From positions 186,001 through 250,000 of the forward strand of contig NZ_PJMQ01000001.1 of NCBI RefSeq assembly GCF_002846335.1: a DNA stretch of 64,000 nucleotides, read 5' to 3'. The translations under genes were made by a program, and so were the position numbers. The notes below the pieces were generated by a model. It made no database searches, was not told the DNA's origin, and saw only the letters and a list, made by a program, of their open reading frames with translations. This DNA is from Janthinobacterium sp. 61 (GTDB lineage Bacteria; Pseudomonadota; Gammaproteobacteria; Burkholderiales; Burkholderiaceae_D). This document shows, one piece after another, positions 33,286-42,821 of the stretch; the first letter of the stretch is position 1, and each line of letters begins with the position of its first letter.

Positions 33286-34482
33286 ATGCATATCCAGCCT
33301 TCAGATACCCCGCCCGAGCCGGTGGTGGCTGCCTCCACCGAGCCTGCCGGGCCACCCTCAGGTACGCCCACGGAGCACCTGGACCCATCCTTGCGCCTGC
33401 CTCTGCATGTCAATGCGCGAGGCCTGGCCCTGGGCATCATCGCTACTGTCAGCTTCATCTATGCGCTGCAGTGGGCGCAGAAATTCCTTATTCCCGTCAT
33501 CTTCGGCATTTTTATTGCCTACACCCTCAATCCCGTCGTCGCCTGGCTGGAAAAGCTGCGCCTGCCGCGCGCCATCGGCGCCACGGCCGTCACGGCCCTG
33601 ATACTGTTCGGCTCCATCGTCGTGGTCGAGCGCGTGCAGGGCGAATTTGAATCCATCGTTGAAGAGTTGCCAGCCGCCACGCACAAGCTGTCGCGCCTGA
33701 TTGCCGCCAGTACGGGCGGCAAGAACAGCACCTTCCAGAAGATGCAGGCCGTCGCCAATGAAATCGAGCAAGTGGCCGCCGGCGCCGAAGCGCGCCGCAA
33801 CAACCGCCGCGCCGCCGCTGCCGAGGCACCCAATTTCAAGATCATGGACTGGGTCTGGGCCGGTTCGCTGGGCCTGGTGGGCTTCCTCAGCCAGGCGACC
33901 ATGGTCATCTTTCTCGTGTTTTTCCTGCTGCTGTCGGGCGATACCTTCAAGCGCAAGCTCGTCAAGCTGACGGGACCGTCACTGAGCCGCAAGAAGGTCA
34001 CTGTGCACATCCTGGAAGACATCAACAGCTCGATTCAGAACTATATGTTCATGCTGCTCGTCACGAATGGCTTGCTGGCCGTTCTGATGTGGATCGCCTT
34101 GCGCGTGATCGGCCTGGAAAATGCGGGCGCCTGGGCCATCGTGGCCGGCTTGCTGCACATCATGCCGTATTTCGGCCCCTTGCTTATCACCATCGCCACG
34201 GGGCTGGTGGCTTTTTTGCAGTTCGAATCGCTGCAAATGGTCTTGCTGGTGACGGGTACTTCGATGGCCATCGCCACCCTGGTCGGCACCTTTGTTACCA
34301 CCTGGATGACGGGGCGTATTGCCCGCATGAATCCCACTGCCGTCTTCATCAGCCTGCTGTTCTGGGGCTGGCTGTGGGGCGTCTGGGGCTTGCTGCTGGG
34401 CGTGCCCATCATCGTCATCGTGAAGGTGGTGGCCGAGCGCGTGCAGGGCATGGAAGTGGTGGCGGAACTGCTGGGCGAATAG
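33286..34482 (+). CDS. AI-2E family transporter
   Basis: A 398-residue polytopic membrane protein, second of its family in the window. It has a Pro/Ala-rich cytoplasmic N terminus, membrane segments LGIIATVSFIYALQWAQKFL and FGIFIAYTLNPVVAWLEKL, a central soluble part with a charged helix, and the C-terminal membrane core (LLHIMPYFGPLLITIATGLV, LFWGWLWGVWGLLLGVPII). The proline in PYFGP is conserved in the family. Substrate unknown. It follows the BON gene by 72 bp. Confidence 0.85.
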   Translation: MHIQPSDTPPEPVVAASTEPAGPPSGTPTEHLDPSLRLPLHVNARGLALGIIATVSFIYALQWAQKFLIPVIFGIFIAYTLNPVVAWLEKLRLPRAIGATAVTALILFGSIVVVERVQGEFESIVEELPAATHKLSRLIAASTGGKNSTFQKMQAVANEIEQVAAGAEARRNNRRAAAAEAPNFKIMDWVWAGSLGLVGFLSQATMVIFLVFFLLLSGDTFKRKLVKLTGPSLSRKKVTVHILEDINSSIQNYMFMLLVTNGLLAVLMWIALRVIGLENAGAWAIVAGLLHIMPYFGPLLITIATGLVAFLQFESLQMVLLVTGTSMAIATLVGTFVTTWMTGRIARMNPTAVFISLLFWGWLWGVWGLLLGVPIIVIVKVVAERVQGMEVVAELLGE

Positions 34483-34501
34483 CTTGCCTCAGCGCCAAAG
34501 C

Positions 34502-34525
34502 CAACGGCGCCCGCGGGCGCCGTTG
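34502..34525. terminator. Bidirectional hairpin between AI-2E and YihY genes
   Basis: CAACGGCGCCCGCGGGCGCCGTTG is a near-perfect GC-rich palindrome placed between two convergent genes. Confidence 0.6.
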
Positions 34526-34544
34526 TTGCATCTGGAATGCTGAT

Positions 34545-35492
34545 TTACGACTGGTGGCGTTTCAGTATCTTGACTTGCACATCGCCGTCGTTCGTCTTCG
34601 GCATATCCTTCATGCTGCCCAGCTGGAGGGCGAACTGGCGCGTGAATTCGGCGCCCAGGAAGAAGATTTGCGCCGAGTAATACACCCACAGCAGCAGGGC
34701 TACCAGCGAACCGGCCGCGCCATAGCTGCTGGCCACGCCGCTATTGCCGATATACACGCCTATGGCATATTTGCCCAAGGAAAACATGAAAGCCGTGCCC
34801 ACGGCTCCGATCAGCACGTCGCGCCAGGACAGGCGCACGCGCGGCAGCATTTTATAGATGACGGCGAACAGGCTGGCGATGACGGCAAAGCCGATCAGGT
34901 TCGACAATATGGTAAACAGCACGGCTGTGTCTTTCCACACGCCTTCCCAGAAGTTGGCGAGGATGGCCATGGCGGCGTTGACCACCAGCGACACCATTAG
35001 CAGGAAGGCCAGCACCAGCACCAGGCCGAAGGACAGCAAACGCGTGCGCAGCATGTCCCAGGCGCCCGCTTCCTTCAGCGGCGGCACTTGCCAGATTTCA
35101 TCGAGACTGGCTTTCAGTTCGGCAAACACGCTGGTGGCGCCAAACAGCAGCAGGGCGCTGGCGATCAGGGTGGCGATACGCCCCTGTTCATGGTTCTTTG
35201 CGCCGGCCAGCACCAACTGGATGGCTTCGGCGCCCTGCGTGCCCAGCAAACCTTGCAGTTGCCCCATCAGCTCGCCGCGCGCGGCGGCCGGTCCATAGAA
35301 AAAGCCGGCGATGGCAATTACCAGCACGAGGATGGGGGCGATGGAAAACAGGGTGTAGTAGGCGAGGGCCGCGCCCTTGCTTGAAGCGCGGTGTTCCAGC
35401 CATTCGGTGACGGAACAGACGAGGACACTGCGCATCTGTTTGCTGAACGGTGCCAGGCCGGCCAGTCTGGGATAGCGGGTAGAAAAATTCAT
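34545..35492 (-). CDS. YihY/virulence factor BrkB family membrane protein
   Basis: A 315-residue inner-membrane protein with about six membrane segments. Family hallmarks are ASSKGAALAYYTLFSIAPIL near residue 45, SLDEIWQVPP in the middle and YGAAGSLVALLLWVYYSAQI with FFLGAEFTRQFA at the end. It was once called ribonuclease BN in error; the actual role is unknown. I prefer the ATG at 35492 to a TTG four codons upstream. The gene lies downstream of the ompA-like gene but is separated from it by a terminator. Confidence 0.85.
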   Translation of the reverse strand: MNFSTRYPRLAGLAPFSKQMRSVLVCSVTEWLEHRASSKGAALAYYTLFSIAPILVLVIAIAGFFYGPAAARGELMGQLQGLLGTQGAEAIQLVLAGAKNHEQGRIATLIASALLLFGATSVFAELKASLDEIWQVPPLKEAGAWDMLRTRLLSFGLVLVLAFLLMVSLVVNAAMAILANFWEGVWKDTAVLFTILSNLIGFAVIASLFAVIYKMLPRVRLSWRDVLIGAVGTAFMFSLGKYAIGVYIGNSGVASSYGAAGSLVALLLWVYYSAQIFFLGAEFTRQFALQLGSMKDMPKTNDGDVQVKILKRHQS

Positions 35493-35506
35493 GATGGCTT
35501 TCAATG

Positions 35507-35537
35507 CAAAAAAGGGGCGCGAGCCCCTTTTTTATTC
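35507..35537 (-). terminator. Rho-independent terminator after the OmpA-family gene
   Basis: AAAAAAGGGGC-GCGA-GCCCCTTTTTT: a short GC stem with A and T runs on both sides, 25 bp after the OmpA-family stop on the minus strand. Confidence 0.8.
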
Positions 35538-35561
35538 ATAAGTGGCGTACCACTGTTCAGC

Positions 35562-36587
35562 TTACTGCACGCGGCGTTCGATAGTGATTTGTTCCACTTC
35601 AACGCGGCGGTTTGGTTCCAGGCACTTGATCAGGTCGGCACGCTTCTTGTTATTGCAGGTGACGACAGGATTGGTGGAACCCTTGCCTTCGGCCGTCAGG
35701 CGGTTGGCGGCGACACCGTTAGCGACCAGGTATTCCTTGACTGCATCAGCGCGCTGCTGCGACAGTTTCAGATTGTACTTGGGCGAACCGATGCGGTCGG
35801 CATAACCACTGATGACGACGTTGTTGACGTCCGGCGCTGCGTTCAGCACGCGGGCGATTTCGTCGAGCTTGGTCTGTGTCGGACCCAGCTTGGCGCTGTC
35901 GAACGCGAACAGTTCCGTTGCTGCCATCGTCACTTTTTCAAAGCGCGGTGGCGGTGGTGGCGGTGGCGGTGGCACGACCACGACGACTTCCTCGCGTACT
36001 GGCGGCGGTGGCGGTGGTGGTGGCGGTGCAGGTGGTTTGTCGAACGCGAAGTTCAGGCCCAAGGTGACGTAGTAGTTGTTGGACTTGCTGCTCGGATCGA
36101 AGGTATTGCCGCGCAGGAAACCGTGCACATTGCGCACGTCGGCCTGGAACGACAGTTGATCGGTGATGGTGGACTGGAAGCCCAGGCCCACGCTCGCGTA
36201 TGGCGAGCTCTTGCTGCGTTCACCGAAAGCGAAGCTGGTGTCCTTGTCGCGCTGCATGCCGGCACCGACCAGCAGGAAGGGGCGGAAGGCTTTGCGAGAG
36301 AACATGTACAGACCGTCTACGCCCAGCGTATTTTGCTGGTAGCGCTGACCGCCATCCTTGGAGCGGGCATACGTGGTGCCCAATTGGATATCCCAGTCCT
36401 GGGAAACGGGTTTACCGAAACGCAAGCCTGCGCCATAGCCGGTTTTATCCGTGGCGAAGTCGGAATCTGGCTTGAGTGCGTTGAGGCTAGGTTGAATGTA
36501 CCAGGAAGGATTGATTTCCTGGGCCTGTGCGCCGAGGGCGGAGCACAGAACTGCGGCGGCAACGGCGATTTTTTTTAGTTTATTCAC
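35562..36587 (-). CDS. OmpA family outer-membrane protein
   Basis: A 341-residue OmpA. The GTG start at 36587 (preceded by GGGAG) gives the signal peptide NKLKKIAVAAAVLCSALGAQ. The N-terminal beta-barrel (about 23-185) is followed by a linker with two Pro runs of nine to ten residues around EEVVVVV. The C-terminal peptidoglycan-binding domain has LFAFDSAKLGPTQTKLDEIA, ISGYADRIGSP and NRRVEVEQ, and a Cys pair (VTCNNKKRADLIKCL) typical of OmpA. It is a major structural porin-like protein linking outer membrane and peptidoglycan. Confidence 0.9.
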   Translation of the reverse strand: MNKLKKIAVAAAVLCSALGAQAQEINPSWYIQPSLNALKPDSDFATDKTGYGAGLRFGKPVSQDWDIQLGTTYARSKDGGQRYQQNTLGVDGLYMFSRKAFRPFLLVGAGMQRDKDTSFAFGERSKSSPYASVGLGFQSTITDQLSFQADVRNVHGFLRGNTFDPSSKSNNYYVTLGLNFAFDKPPAPPPPPPPPPVREEVVVVVPPPPPPPPPRFEKVTMAATELFAFDSAKLGPTQTKLDEIARVLNAAPDVNNVVISGYADRIGSPKYNLKLSQQRADAVKEYLVANGVAANRLTAEGKGSTNPVVTCNNKKRADLIKCLEPNRRVEVEQITIERRVQ

Positions 36588-37058
36588 AAGTAACTCCCAA
36601 CGTTGATAAGAGATTTTCTCTATTGCATCAATGCGACTACTGCCAGACATGCTATTGCTAGAGATAGACAACAATTCCAGGTGCGCTTTCTTGCGATAAA
36701 TGCACTGCTGTTGGACTAGAGAATACGATGGCAGGTTCGCAAGTTCCGTGCGTTAGCGCACAAAGCATTGTGGTATATCAATGATGTTGCAGATTCACGA
36801 CAAAGACTTCAGTGTTGAAAAAAACTAATTTGCCTCGGGAAACTTTTGCAATCACAGGCACTTCCCGGGGGCGCGACCAGCGGCAATCGTACGACTTGTT
36901 ACCCGCGTGCCACTGTATATTAGCAACAATGATGAGCTTGATAACTAATATTACATTGATGTTGTATTCTTGCCGCGTTCTGTTGCCTTGCCGGGCTTCC
37001 TCCGGGCAACTTTTGCGCGCCGCAGCCAGCTCCGCCACTTTTCATCAAGGAGTCACCC
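36588..37058. other. Long intergenic region between ompA-like and alpha-2-macroglobulin genes
   Basis: About 470 bp without a supported gene, more AT-rich than the surroundings. Both flanking genes point away from it, so it must carry both promoters and probably the 5' leader of the OmpA-family mRNA. Short open frames on both strands (for example 36812-37066) lack ribosome binding sites and coding character. I see no specific operator. Confidence 0.5.
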
Positions 37059-40000
37059 GTGCCTGACCTGTCCCGTATCTTTTCTTCCCCGCTTGCTGGC
37101 AAAGTGGGCCCGCTGGGTCTGCTGTGCCTGCTGCTGTCACCGGGCATGGCTACGCCGGCCTGGGCCGATAGCGGCGTGTCCCTGTTTTCGCCCAGTGGCA
37201 CGGTCAAGGCCGTGCGCCAGGTGCGGGCCCAGTTCGCCACGCCGATGGTGCCGTTCGGCGATATGGGTTTGCCCGCGCCGTTCGCCATCGATTGCGGCAA
37301 GGCCGAGCCTGCCGTCGTGGCGGGTGCGGGGCGCTGGGCCGACGAGCGCAACTGGAACTATGATTTCGAGCGCGACTTGCCGGCCGGCGTAGCGTGCAGC
37401 TTTACCTTGAAAGCGGGGCTGAAGGACCTGGCGGGCAAGCCCTTGCAAGGGACGACGTCCTACCGCTTTTCCACGGGAGGCCCGGCCATCGTCGAGGCCG
37501 TACCCTATGACGGCCAGCCGTATATCGATGAAAACCAGATCTTCGTGCTGGGCCTGGACGCCGTGCCAAACGAGGCCAGCGTGGCCGCGAATGCATATTG
37601 CCGCGCCGATGGCATCAATGAAAAGATCCCTGTGCGGCGGCTTGTGGGCAAGGAGCTGGAGCAGGTACTGACCCTGCGCAAGAGCTTTCTCGACCGCTAC
37701 TTGACCGTGTACTTCAAGAAGCGGGGCACGCTGTGGAAAGTGGGTATGCCCGTCGCCAGCAAGGGTGCGCCGCCGTTGCCCGTCACCGTGCTGCAATGCA
37801 AGCGCAGCTTCCCCGCCAACGCCAAGGTCTCCCTGGTGTGGGGCGAGGGCATCGCCAGCGCCAGCGGCATCGCCACGGAGAAGGCGCAAACCCTGCAGTT
37901 CAAGACGCGTCCCGATTTTACGGCCAAGTTCAGTTGCGAACGCAGCAACCCGAAGGAGCAGTGCATCCCCTTCCTGCCCATGCGCTTGCAGTTTTCCGCG
38001 CCCGTGAAAGCGTCGCTGGTGCGCGCCATGACCCTGACAGGGGGCGGCAAGACGTATGCGCCAACGATCTCGAAGGAAGAGGAAAAAGCGGAATTCGTAC
38101 AAGACGTGACGTTCAACGGGCCATTTCCCGTGCAAGCCAGTTTTGTCCTGAACCTGCCGCCGAAACTCACGGATGACGCGGGCCGTGCCTTGCTCAACCG
38201 TGCGCGCTTCCCCATGACGGTGCGCACGGGCGAACAGCCGCCGCTGCTGAAGTTCCCGGCCCCGTTCGGTATCATCGAAGCCAAGGGCGACGGCTTGCTG
38301 CCCGTCACGGTGCGCAATATCGAGCCCGTGCTGTCGGGCAAGGAAATCGCCAGGGAATCGGCACCGGCATCGGCCGCCACGGGCGCCACCTTGCGCGTGC
38401 CCGACAATGACGACAAATTCATCATCGAGTGGATGCAGCGCCTGGCCGGCAATGGCGACGGGGGAGAATACTGGCAACCGTATGCCCAGTATGCTGGCAA
38501 CATGAGCAAATCCGTGCTGGCCGGTGCCGCCGGCACGCGCCCCATCAGCCTGCCGCGCCCCGATGGCAAGAAAACCTTTGAAGTGATCGGCATTCCGCTG
38601 CAGAAACCAGGCTTTTACGTGGTCGAGCTGGCCAGCCCCATCCTGGGCAAGGTGCTGCTGGGTAAACCGACCACGGCCTACATCCGTACTGCCGCGCTGG
38701 TGACCAACCTGGCGGCCCACTTCAAGCACGGTGCGCAATCGTCACTCGTGTGGGTAACGTCGCTGGACAAGGGCGCGCCTGTTGCGAAAGCACAAGTGGC
38801 CGTGCGCGACTGCGCCGGCAAGCTGCTGTGGCAAGGCGCCACGGGCGCGGACGGCGTGGCGCACATCCCCGGCGAGCTGGCCAATTCCAGCTGCAAGAAC
38901 AATGGCCGCTACTTTATCAGTGCGCGCAGCGGCGGCGACATGACGTTCACCCTGTCGGACTGGGTGGGCGGCATCGAAGCCTGGCGCTTCAATTTGCCCA
39001 CGGACGACACGCGCGCCGACAACACTTTGCTTGCCACGGTATTTGACCGCACCTTGCTGCGCGCCGGCGAAACCGTGCACATGAAGCATTTCATCCGCAA
39101 GCACACGGCCGAGGGCATGAGCCTGGTCGACAGGAAGAACGGCCCCGGCAGCGCCACTTCCGTCGTCATCACGCACCAGGGCAGCGACCAGAATTACCAG
39201 CTGCCCCTGCGCTGGTCGGCCAGCGGCACGGCGGAAAGCGACTGGCTCATTCCCGCCGACGCCAAGCAGGGCGAATACAGCGTGACCATGGCGGGCCGCC
39301 CGTCCGGCAGTTTCCGTGTGGAAGCGTTCCGCGTGCCCACCATGAAAGCCGTGCTGCAGGGCCCGAAAGCGCCCGCCGTACAGGTGAAACAGCTGGCCCT
39401 GGATGCGCAAATCACGTATCTGGCCGGCGGCGCCGCCACCAACGCGCCCGTCAAGCTGCGCACGGTGCTGCAGGACAAGAGCGTGACTTTTCCCGATTAT
39501 CCCGATGTCAGCTTCAGCAATGGCGATGTGAAAGAAGGCCTGGTGAAACAGGGCACGGGCTATGACGACGACGAGGGCGAATGGCAGGACGAAGGCAATG
39601 GCGGGCCAGCGGGCCCCGGCGCCACGGCCGCGCGCACGCAAAGCTTGACCCTGGACAAGGCGGGCGGCGCGCGCATCGTCATCGACCAGCTGCCGCAGCT
39701 GTCCGCGCCGCGTGACCTGGTGGCGGAAATGGCTTTCCAGGATGCGAATGGCGAGACGGCGTCCGTCGCCACGCGCGTGCCGCTGTGGCCATCGAACTAT
39801 GTGATCGGCATCAAGCCAGACGCCTGGGCCTTGAGCAAGGATGCCTTCAAGTTCACAGTGGCCGTGCTGGGCACCAATGGCAAGCCCGTGGCAAACGCGG
39901 CCGTGGCCGTCGACTTCTTTCAGCGCAACAGCTATTCGCACCGCCGCCGCCTGATCGGTGGTTTCTATGCGTATGAAAACAGCAGCGAAATCGTCAAGCT

Positions 40001-42821
40001 GGGTTCCGCCTGCACTGGCAAGACGGACAACAAGGGCTTACTGGTCTGCGACGTGAAGGCACCGGCCAGCGGCAATTTGATTCTGCGCGCCCGCACGCAG
40101 GATGCGTCCGGCAACGCGGCAGTCGCCAATCGCGAAACCTGGGTGGCCGGCAGCGGCGACTGGTGGTTCAACGCCAGCGACAATGACCGCATCGACGTTT
40201 TGCCTGAAAAGAAACGCTATGAACCGGGCCAGGAAGCGAGCTTGCAAGTGCGCATGCCGTTCCGCTCGGGCACGGCGCTGATCACGGTCGAGCGCGAAGG
40301 CATCCTCGACACCTATGTGCGCCAGCTCAATGGCCGGGAACCGGTGGTGAATATCCCGGTCAAACCGAACTACGCGCCAAATGTGTATGTCTCCGTGTTT
40401 GTCGTGCGGGGCAGGGTGGATGGCGTGCAGCCGACGGCCCTGGTCGACCTGGGCAAGCCAGCCTACAAGATGGGCATCGCGCCCCTGAACGTGGGGTGGC
40501 AGGCGCATGAGCTGAACGTCATGGTGGTGTCCGACAGGGAAGTGTACAAAACGCGCGACAAGGCAGAGGTGTCCGTGCGCGTGCGTCGCGCCGATGGCAA
40601 AGCCTTGCCAGCAGGCGCGGAAGTGGCGCTGGCAGCCGTCGATACGGGCTTGCTGGAACTGATGCCCAACGATAGCTGGAAATTGCTCGACACCATGATG
40701 GCGCAGCGTAGCCTGCAGGTGGAAACGGCGACGGCGCAGATGCAGGTGATCGGCAAGCGTCACTTCGGCCGCAAGGCCTTCCCGGCCGGCGGTGGCGGCG
40801 GCAAGGGCGCCAGCCGCGAACTGTTCGACACCCTGCTGTTCTGGAAAGGTACCGTCAAGCTCGACGCCAAGGGCGAAGCCACGGTGCAAGTGCCGCTGAA
40901 CGACTCGCTGACGGCGTTTCGCATCGTCGCCATCGCCAGCGCGGGCAAGGAATTGTTTGGCACGGGCAGCACGGATATCCGCAGTTCGCAAGACCTGATC
41001 CTGATGTCGGGCTTGCCGACCCTCGTGCGCGAAGGCGACCAGTTGCGCGCAGGATTCACCGTGCGCAACACCTCGGCCGCATCCTTGAGCGTGGAACTCA
41101 ATGCAACGGCGGCCGGCAAGGCGCAGCCGCGCCAGAACTTGACCTTGGCGGCGGGCGAAGCGCGCGAAGTGGGCTGGGATTACCAGGTGCCGCTGGGCGC
41201 GCAAACTGTCGTGTGGGAGATTAGCGCGAAAGCGGGCAGCCATACCGATAAACTGAAAATCACGCAAAAGGTAGGCCAGGCCACGCCCGTGCGCACCTAC
41301 CAGGCCACCTTGCTGCAGTTAGAGAAGCCGGTGAATATGTCGGTGCAGATGCCGGCCGGTGCCTTGCCTGGCCGGGGCGGTATCCAGACCAGCTTTGTCG
41401 CCAAGCTGGGCGGCGAGCTGCCCGGAGTGCGCGAGTACATGGCCGCCTACCCCTACACCTGCTTCGAGCAGAACACCTCGAAAGCCATCGCCCTGCAAGA
41501 CCAGGACGCGTGGAACAAGCTGGCCGCCAGCTTGCCCGCCTACCTGGACAGCGATGGCATGCTGAAATATTTCCCCATCATGGAGCAGGGCAGTGACAGC
41601 CTGACGGCATATGTGCTGTCGGCAAGCAGGGAAGCGGGCTATGCAATTCCCGAGCAGACGAAGAACCGCATGGAAGAAGCCTTGACCGCATTCGTGCAGG
41701 GCCGCATCGTGCGCCGTTCCGCGCTGACCACGACCGACCTGGCCGTGCGCAAGCTGGCCGCGCTGGAAGCACTGTCGCGTTCCAACAAAGTGCCACCCGA
41801 TGCCTTGGAGAGCATCAGCATCAGTCCGAACCTGTGGCCCACTTCCGCTGTCATCGACTGGAGCTTGTTGCTGCAACGCACGCCGAGCCTGGCGCGCCGC
41901 GATGCGCTGCTGGCCGAGGCGCAGCAGATTTTGCGTTCGCGCCTGAATTTCCAGGGCACGACCATGGGCTTTTCCACCGAGCGCAAGGATAACTGGTGGT
42001 GGCTGATGGTCTCCGGCGACGTCAACGCCAACCGACTGCTGCTGGCCGTGATGGACGACCCGGCGTGGAAGGATGACATCGGCCGCCTCGTGCGCGGCAG
42101 CATGGGCCGCCAGAAAAAGGGCCGTTGGGATACCACGGTGGCCAACGCCTGGGGTACTCTGGCGATTGCCAAATTCTCGGCCAAGTTCGAGTCCACGCCC
42201 GTGACGGGCGCCAGCGCCGTGAAGCTGGGCAGCGATACGCAAGCGCTCGTGTGGAACGGCGCGGCGAAAGTCGGCCCCGTGCTGCAAGCGTGGCCGAAGG
42301 GCTTGGATACCCTGGGCCTGGCCCACAGCGGCACGGGCAAGCCTTGGACCACCGTGCAAAGCCTGGCGGCCATCCCGCTCAAGGCGCCCGTGTCGAGCGG
42401 TTACACGATCAAGAAGACCATTACGCCCGTGGAACAGAAAACCTCTGGCGTATGGTCGCGCGGCGATGTGTACCGCGTGCGCCTGGACTTGTCGGCGCAG
42501 GCGGACATGAGCTGGGTGGTGGTCGACGACCCGATTCCCGCCAGCGCCACAGTGCTGGGCAATGGCCTGGGGCGCGATTCGCAGCTGATGACGGCCGGCG
42601 AAAAATCCGCGGGCTGGGTCTGGCCTACGTTCGAGGAACGGGCCTTCGACGCCTTCCGCGCCTATTACGCCTTCGTGCCGAAGGGTAACTGGAGCGTGGA
42701 ATACACGGTGCGCCTGAACAATGCGGGCGACTTCAGCCTGCCTGCCACGCGCATCGAAGCCATGTATTCGCCCGAGATGTTTGGCGAGTCGCCGAACGCG
42801 AATGTGAAGGTCGGGCAGTGA
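37059..42821 (+). CDS. Bacterial alpha-2-macroglobulin with thioester motif
   Basis: A 1920-residue exported protein with GTG start (AAGGAG upstream) and a signal peptide ending near TPAWA; no lipobox. It has the bacterial alpha-2-macroglobulin order: N-terminal MG domains, the A2M bait/ANA module (about 1140-1330, with LFWKGTVKLDAKGEATVQVP and LNDSLTAFRIVAIA), then the thioester domain. YPYTCFEQNTSKA contains CFEQ (C1468-Q1471), matching the CxEQ thioester motif (CLEQ in E. coli YfhM). It probably traps foreign proteases in the periplasm and is paired with PBP1C downstream, as in enterobacteria. Confidence 0.9.
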   Translation: MPDLSRIFSSPLAGKVGPLGLLCLLLSPGMATPAWADSGVSLFSPSGTVKAVRQVRAQFATPMVPFGDMGLPAPFAIDCGKAEPAVVAGAGRWADERNWNYDFERDLPAGVACSFTLKAGLKDLAGKPLQGTTSYRFSTGGPAIVEAVPYDGQPYIDENQIFVLGLDAVPNEASVAANAYCRADGINEKIPVRRLVGKELEQVLTLRKSFLDRYLTVYFKKRGTLWKVGMPVASKGAPPLPVTVLQCKRSFPANAKVSLVWGEGIASASGIATEKAQTLQFKTRPDFTAKFSCERSNPKEQCIPFLPMRLQFSAPVKASLVRAMTLTGGGKTYAPTISKEEEKAEFVQDVTFNGPFPVQASFVLNLPPKLTDDAGRALLNRARFPMTVRTGEQPPLLKFPAPFGIIEAKGDGLLPVTVRNIEPVLSGKEIARESAPASAATGATLRVPDNDDKFIIEWMQRLAGNGDGGEYWQPYAQYAGNMSKSVLAGAAGTRPISLPRPDGKKTFEVIGIPLQKPGFYVVELASPILGKVLLGKPTTAYIRTAALVTNLAAHFKHGAQSSLVWVTSLDKGAPVAKAQVAVRDCAGKLLWQGATGADGVAHIPGELANSSCKNNGRYFISARSGGDMTFTLSDWVGGIEAWRFNLPTDDTRADNTLLATVFDRTLLRAGETVHMKHFIRKHTAEGMSLVDRKNGPGSATSVVITHQGSDQNYQLPLRWSASGTAESDWLIPADAKQGEYSVTMAGRPSGSFRVEAFRVPTMKAVLQGPKAPAVQVKQLALDAQITYLAGGAATNAPVKLRTVLQDKSVTFPDYPDVSFSNGDVKEGLVKQGTGYDDDEGEWQDEGNGGPAGPGATAARTQSLTLDKAGGARIVIDQLPQLSAPRDLVAEMAFQDANGETASVATRVPLWPSNYVIGIKPDAWALSKDAFKFTVAVLGTNGKPVANAAVAVDFFQRNSYSHRRRLIGGFYAYENSSEIVKLGSACTGKTDNKGLLVCDVKAPASGNLILRARTQDASGNAAVANRETWVAGSGDWWFNASDNDRIDVLPEKKRYEPGQEASLQVRMPFRSGTALITVEREGILDTYVRQLNGREPVVNIPVKPNYAPNVYVSVFVVRGRVDGVQPTALVDLGKPAYKMGIAPLNVGWQAHELNVMVVSDREVYKTRDKAEVSVRVRRADGKALPAGAEVALAAVDTGLLELMPNDSWKLLDTMMAQRSLQVETATAQMQVIGKRHFGRKAFPAGGGGGKGASRELFDTLLFWKGTVKLDAKGEATVQVPLNDSLTAFRIVAIASAGKELFGTGSTDIRSSQDLILMSGLPTLVREGDQLRAGFTVRNTSAASLSVELNATAAGKAQPRQNLTLAAGEAREVGWDYQVPLGAQTVVWEISAKAGSHTDKLKITQKVGQATPVRTYQATLLQLEKPVNMSVQMPAGALPGRGGIQTSFVAKLGGELPGVREYMAAYPYTCFEQNTSKAIALQDQDAWNKLAASLPAYLDSDGMLKYFPIMEQGSDSLTAYVLSASREAGYAIPEQTKNRMEEALTAFVQGRIVRRSALTTTDLAVRKLAALEALSRSNKVPPDALESISISPNLWPTSAVIDWSLLLQRTPSLARRDALLAEAQQILRSRLNFQGTTMGFSTERKDNWWWLMVSGDVNANRLLLAVMDDPAWKDDIGRLVRGSMGRQKKGRWDTTVANAWGTLAIAKFSAKFESTPVTGASAVKLGSDTQALVWNGAAKVGPVLQAWPKGLDTLGLAHSGTGKPWTTVQSLAAIPLKAPVSSGYTIKKTITPVEQKTSGVWSRGDVYRVRLDLSAQADMSWVVVDDPIPASATVLGNGLGRDSQLMTAGEKSAGWVWPTFEERAFDAFRAYYAFVPKGNWSVEYTVRLNNAGDFSLPATRIEAMYSPEMFGESPNANVKVGQ

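Noticed and set aside
36778..37066. Short frames on both strands between the ompA-like and macroglobulin genes
   Set aside because: No ribosome binding sites, no coding character, and the region must hold two divergent promoters.
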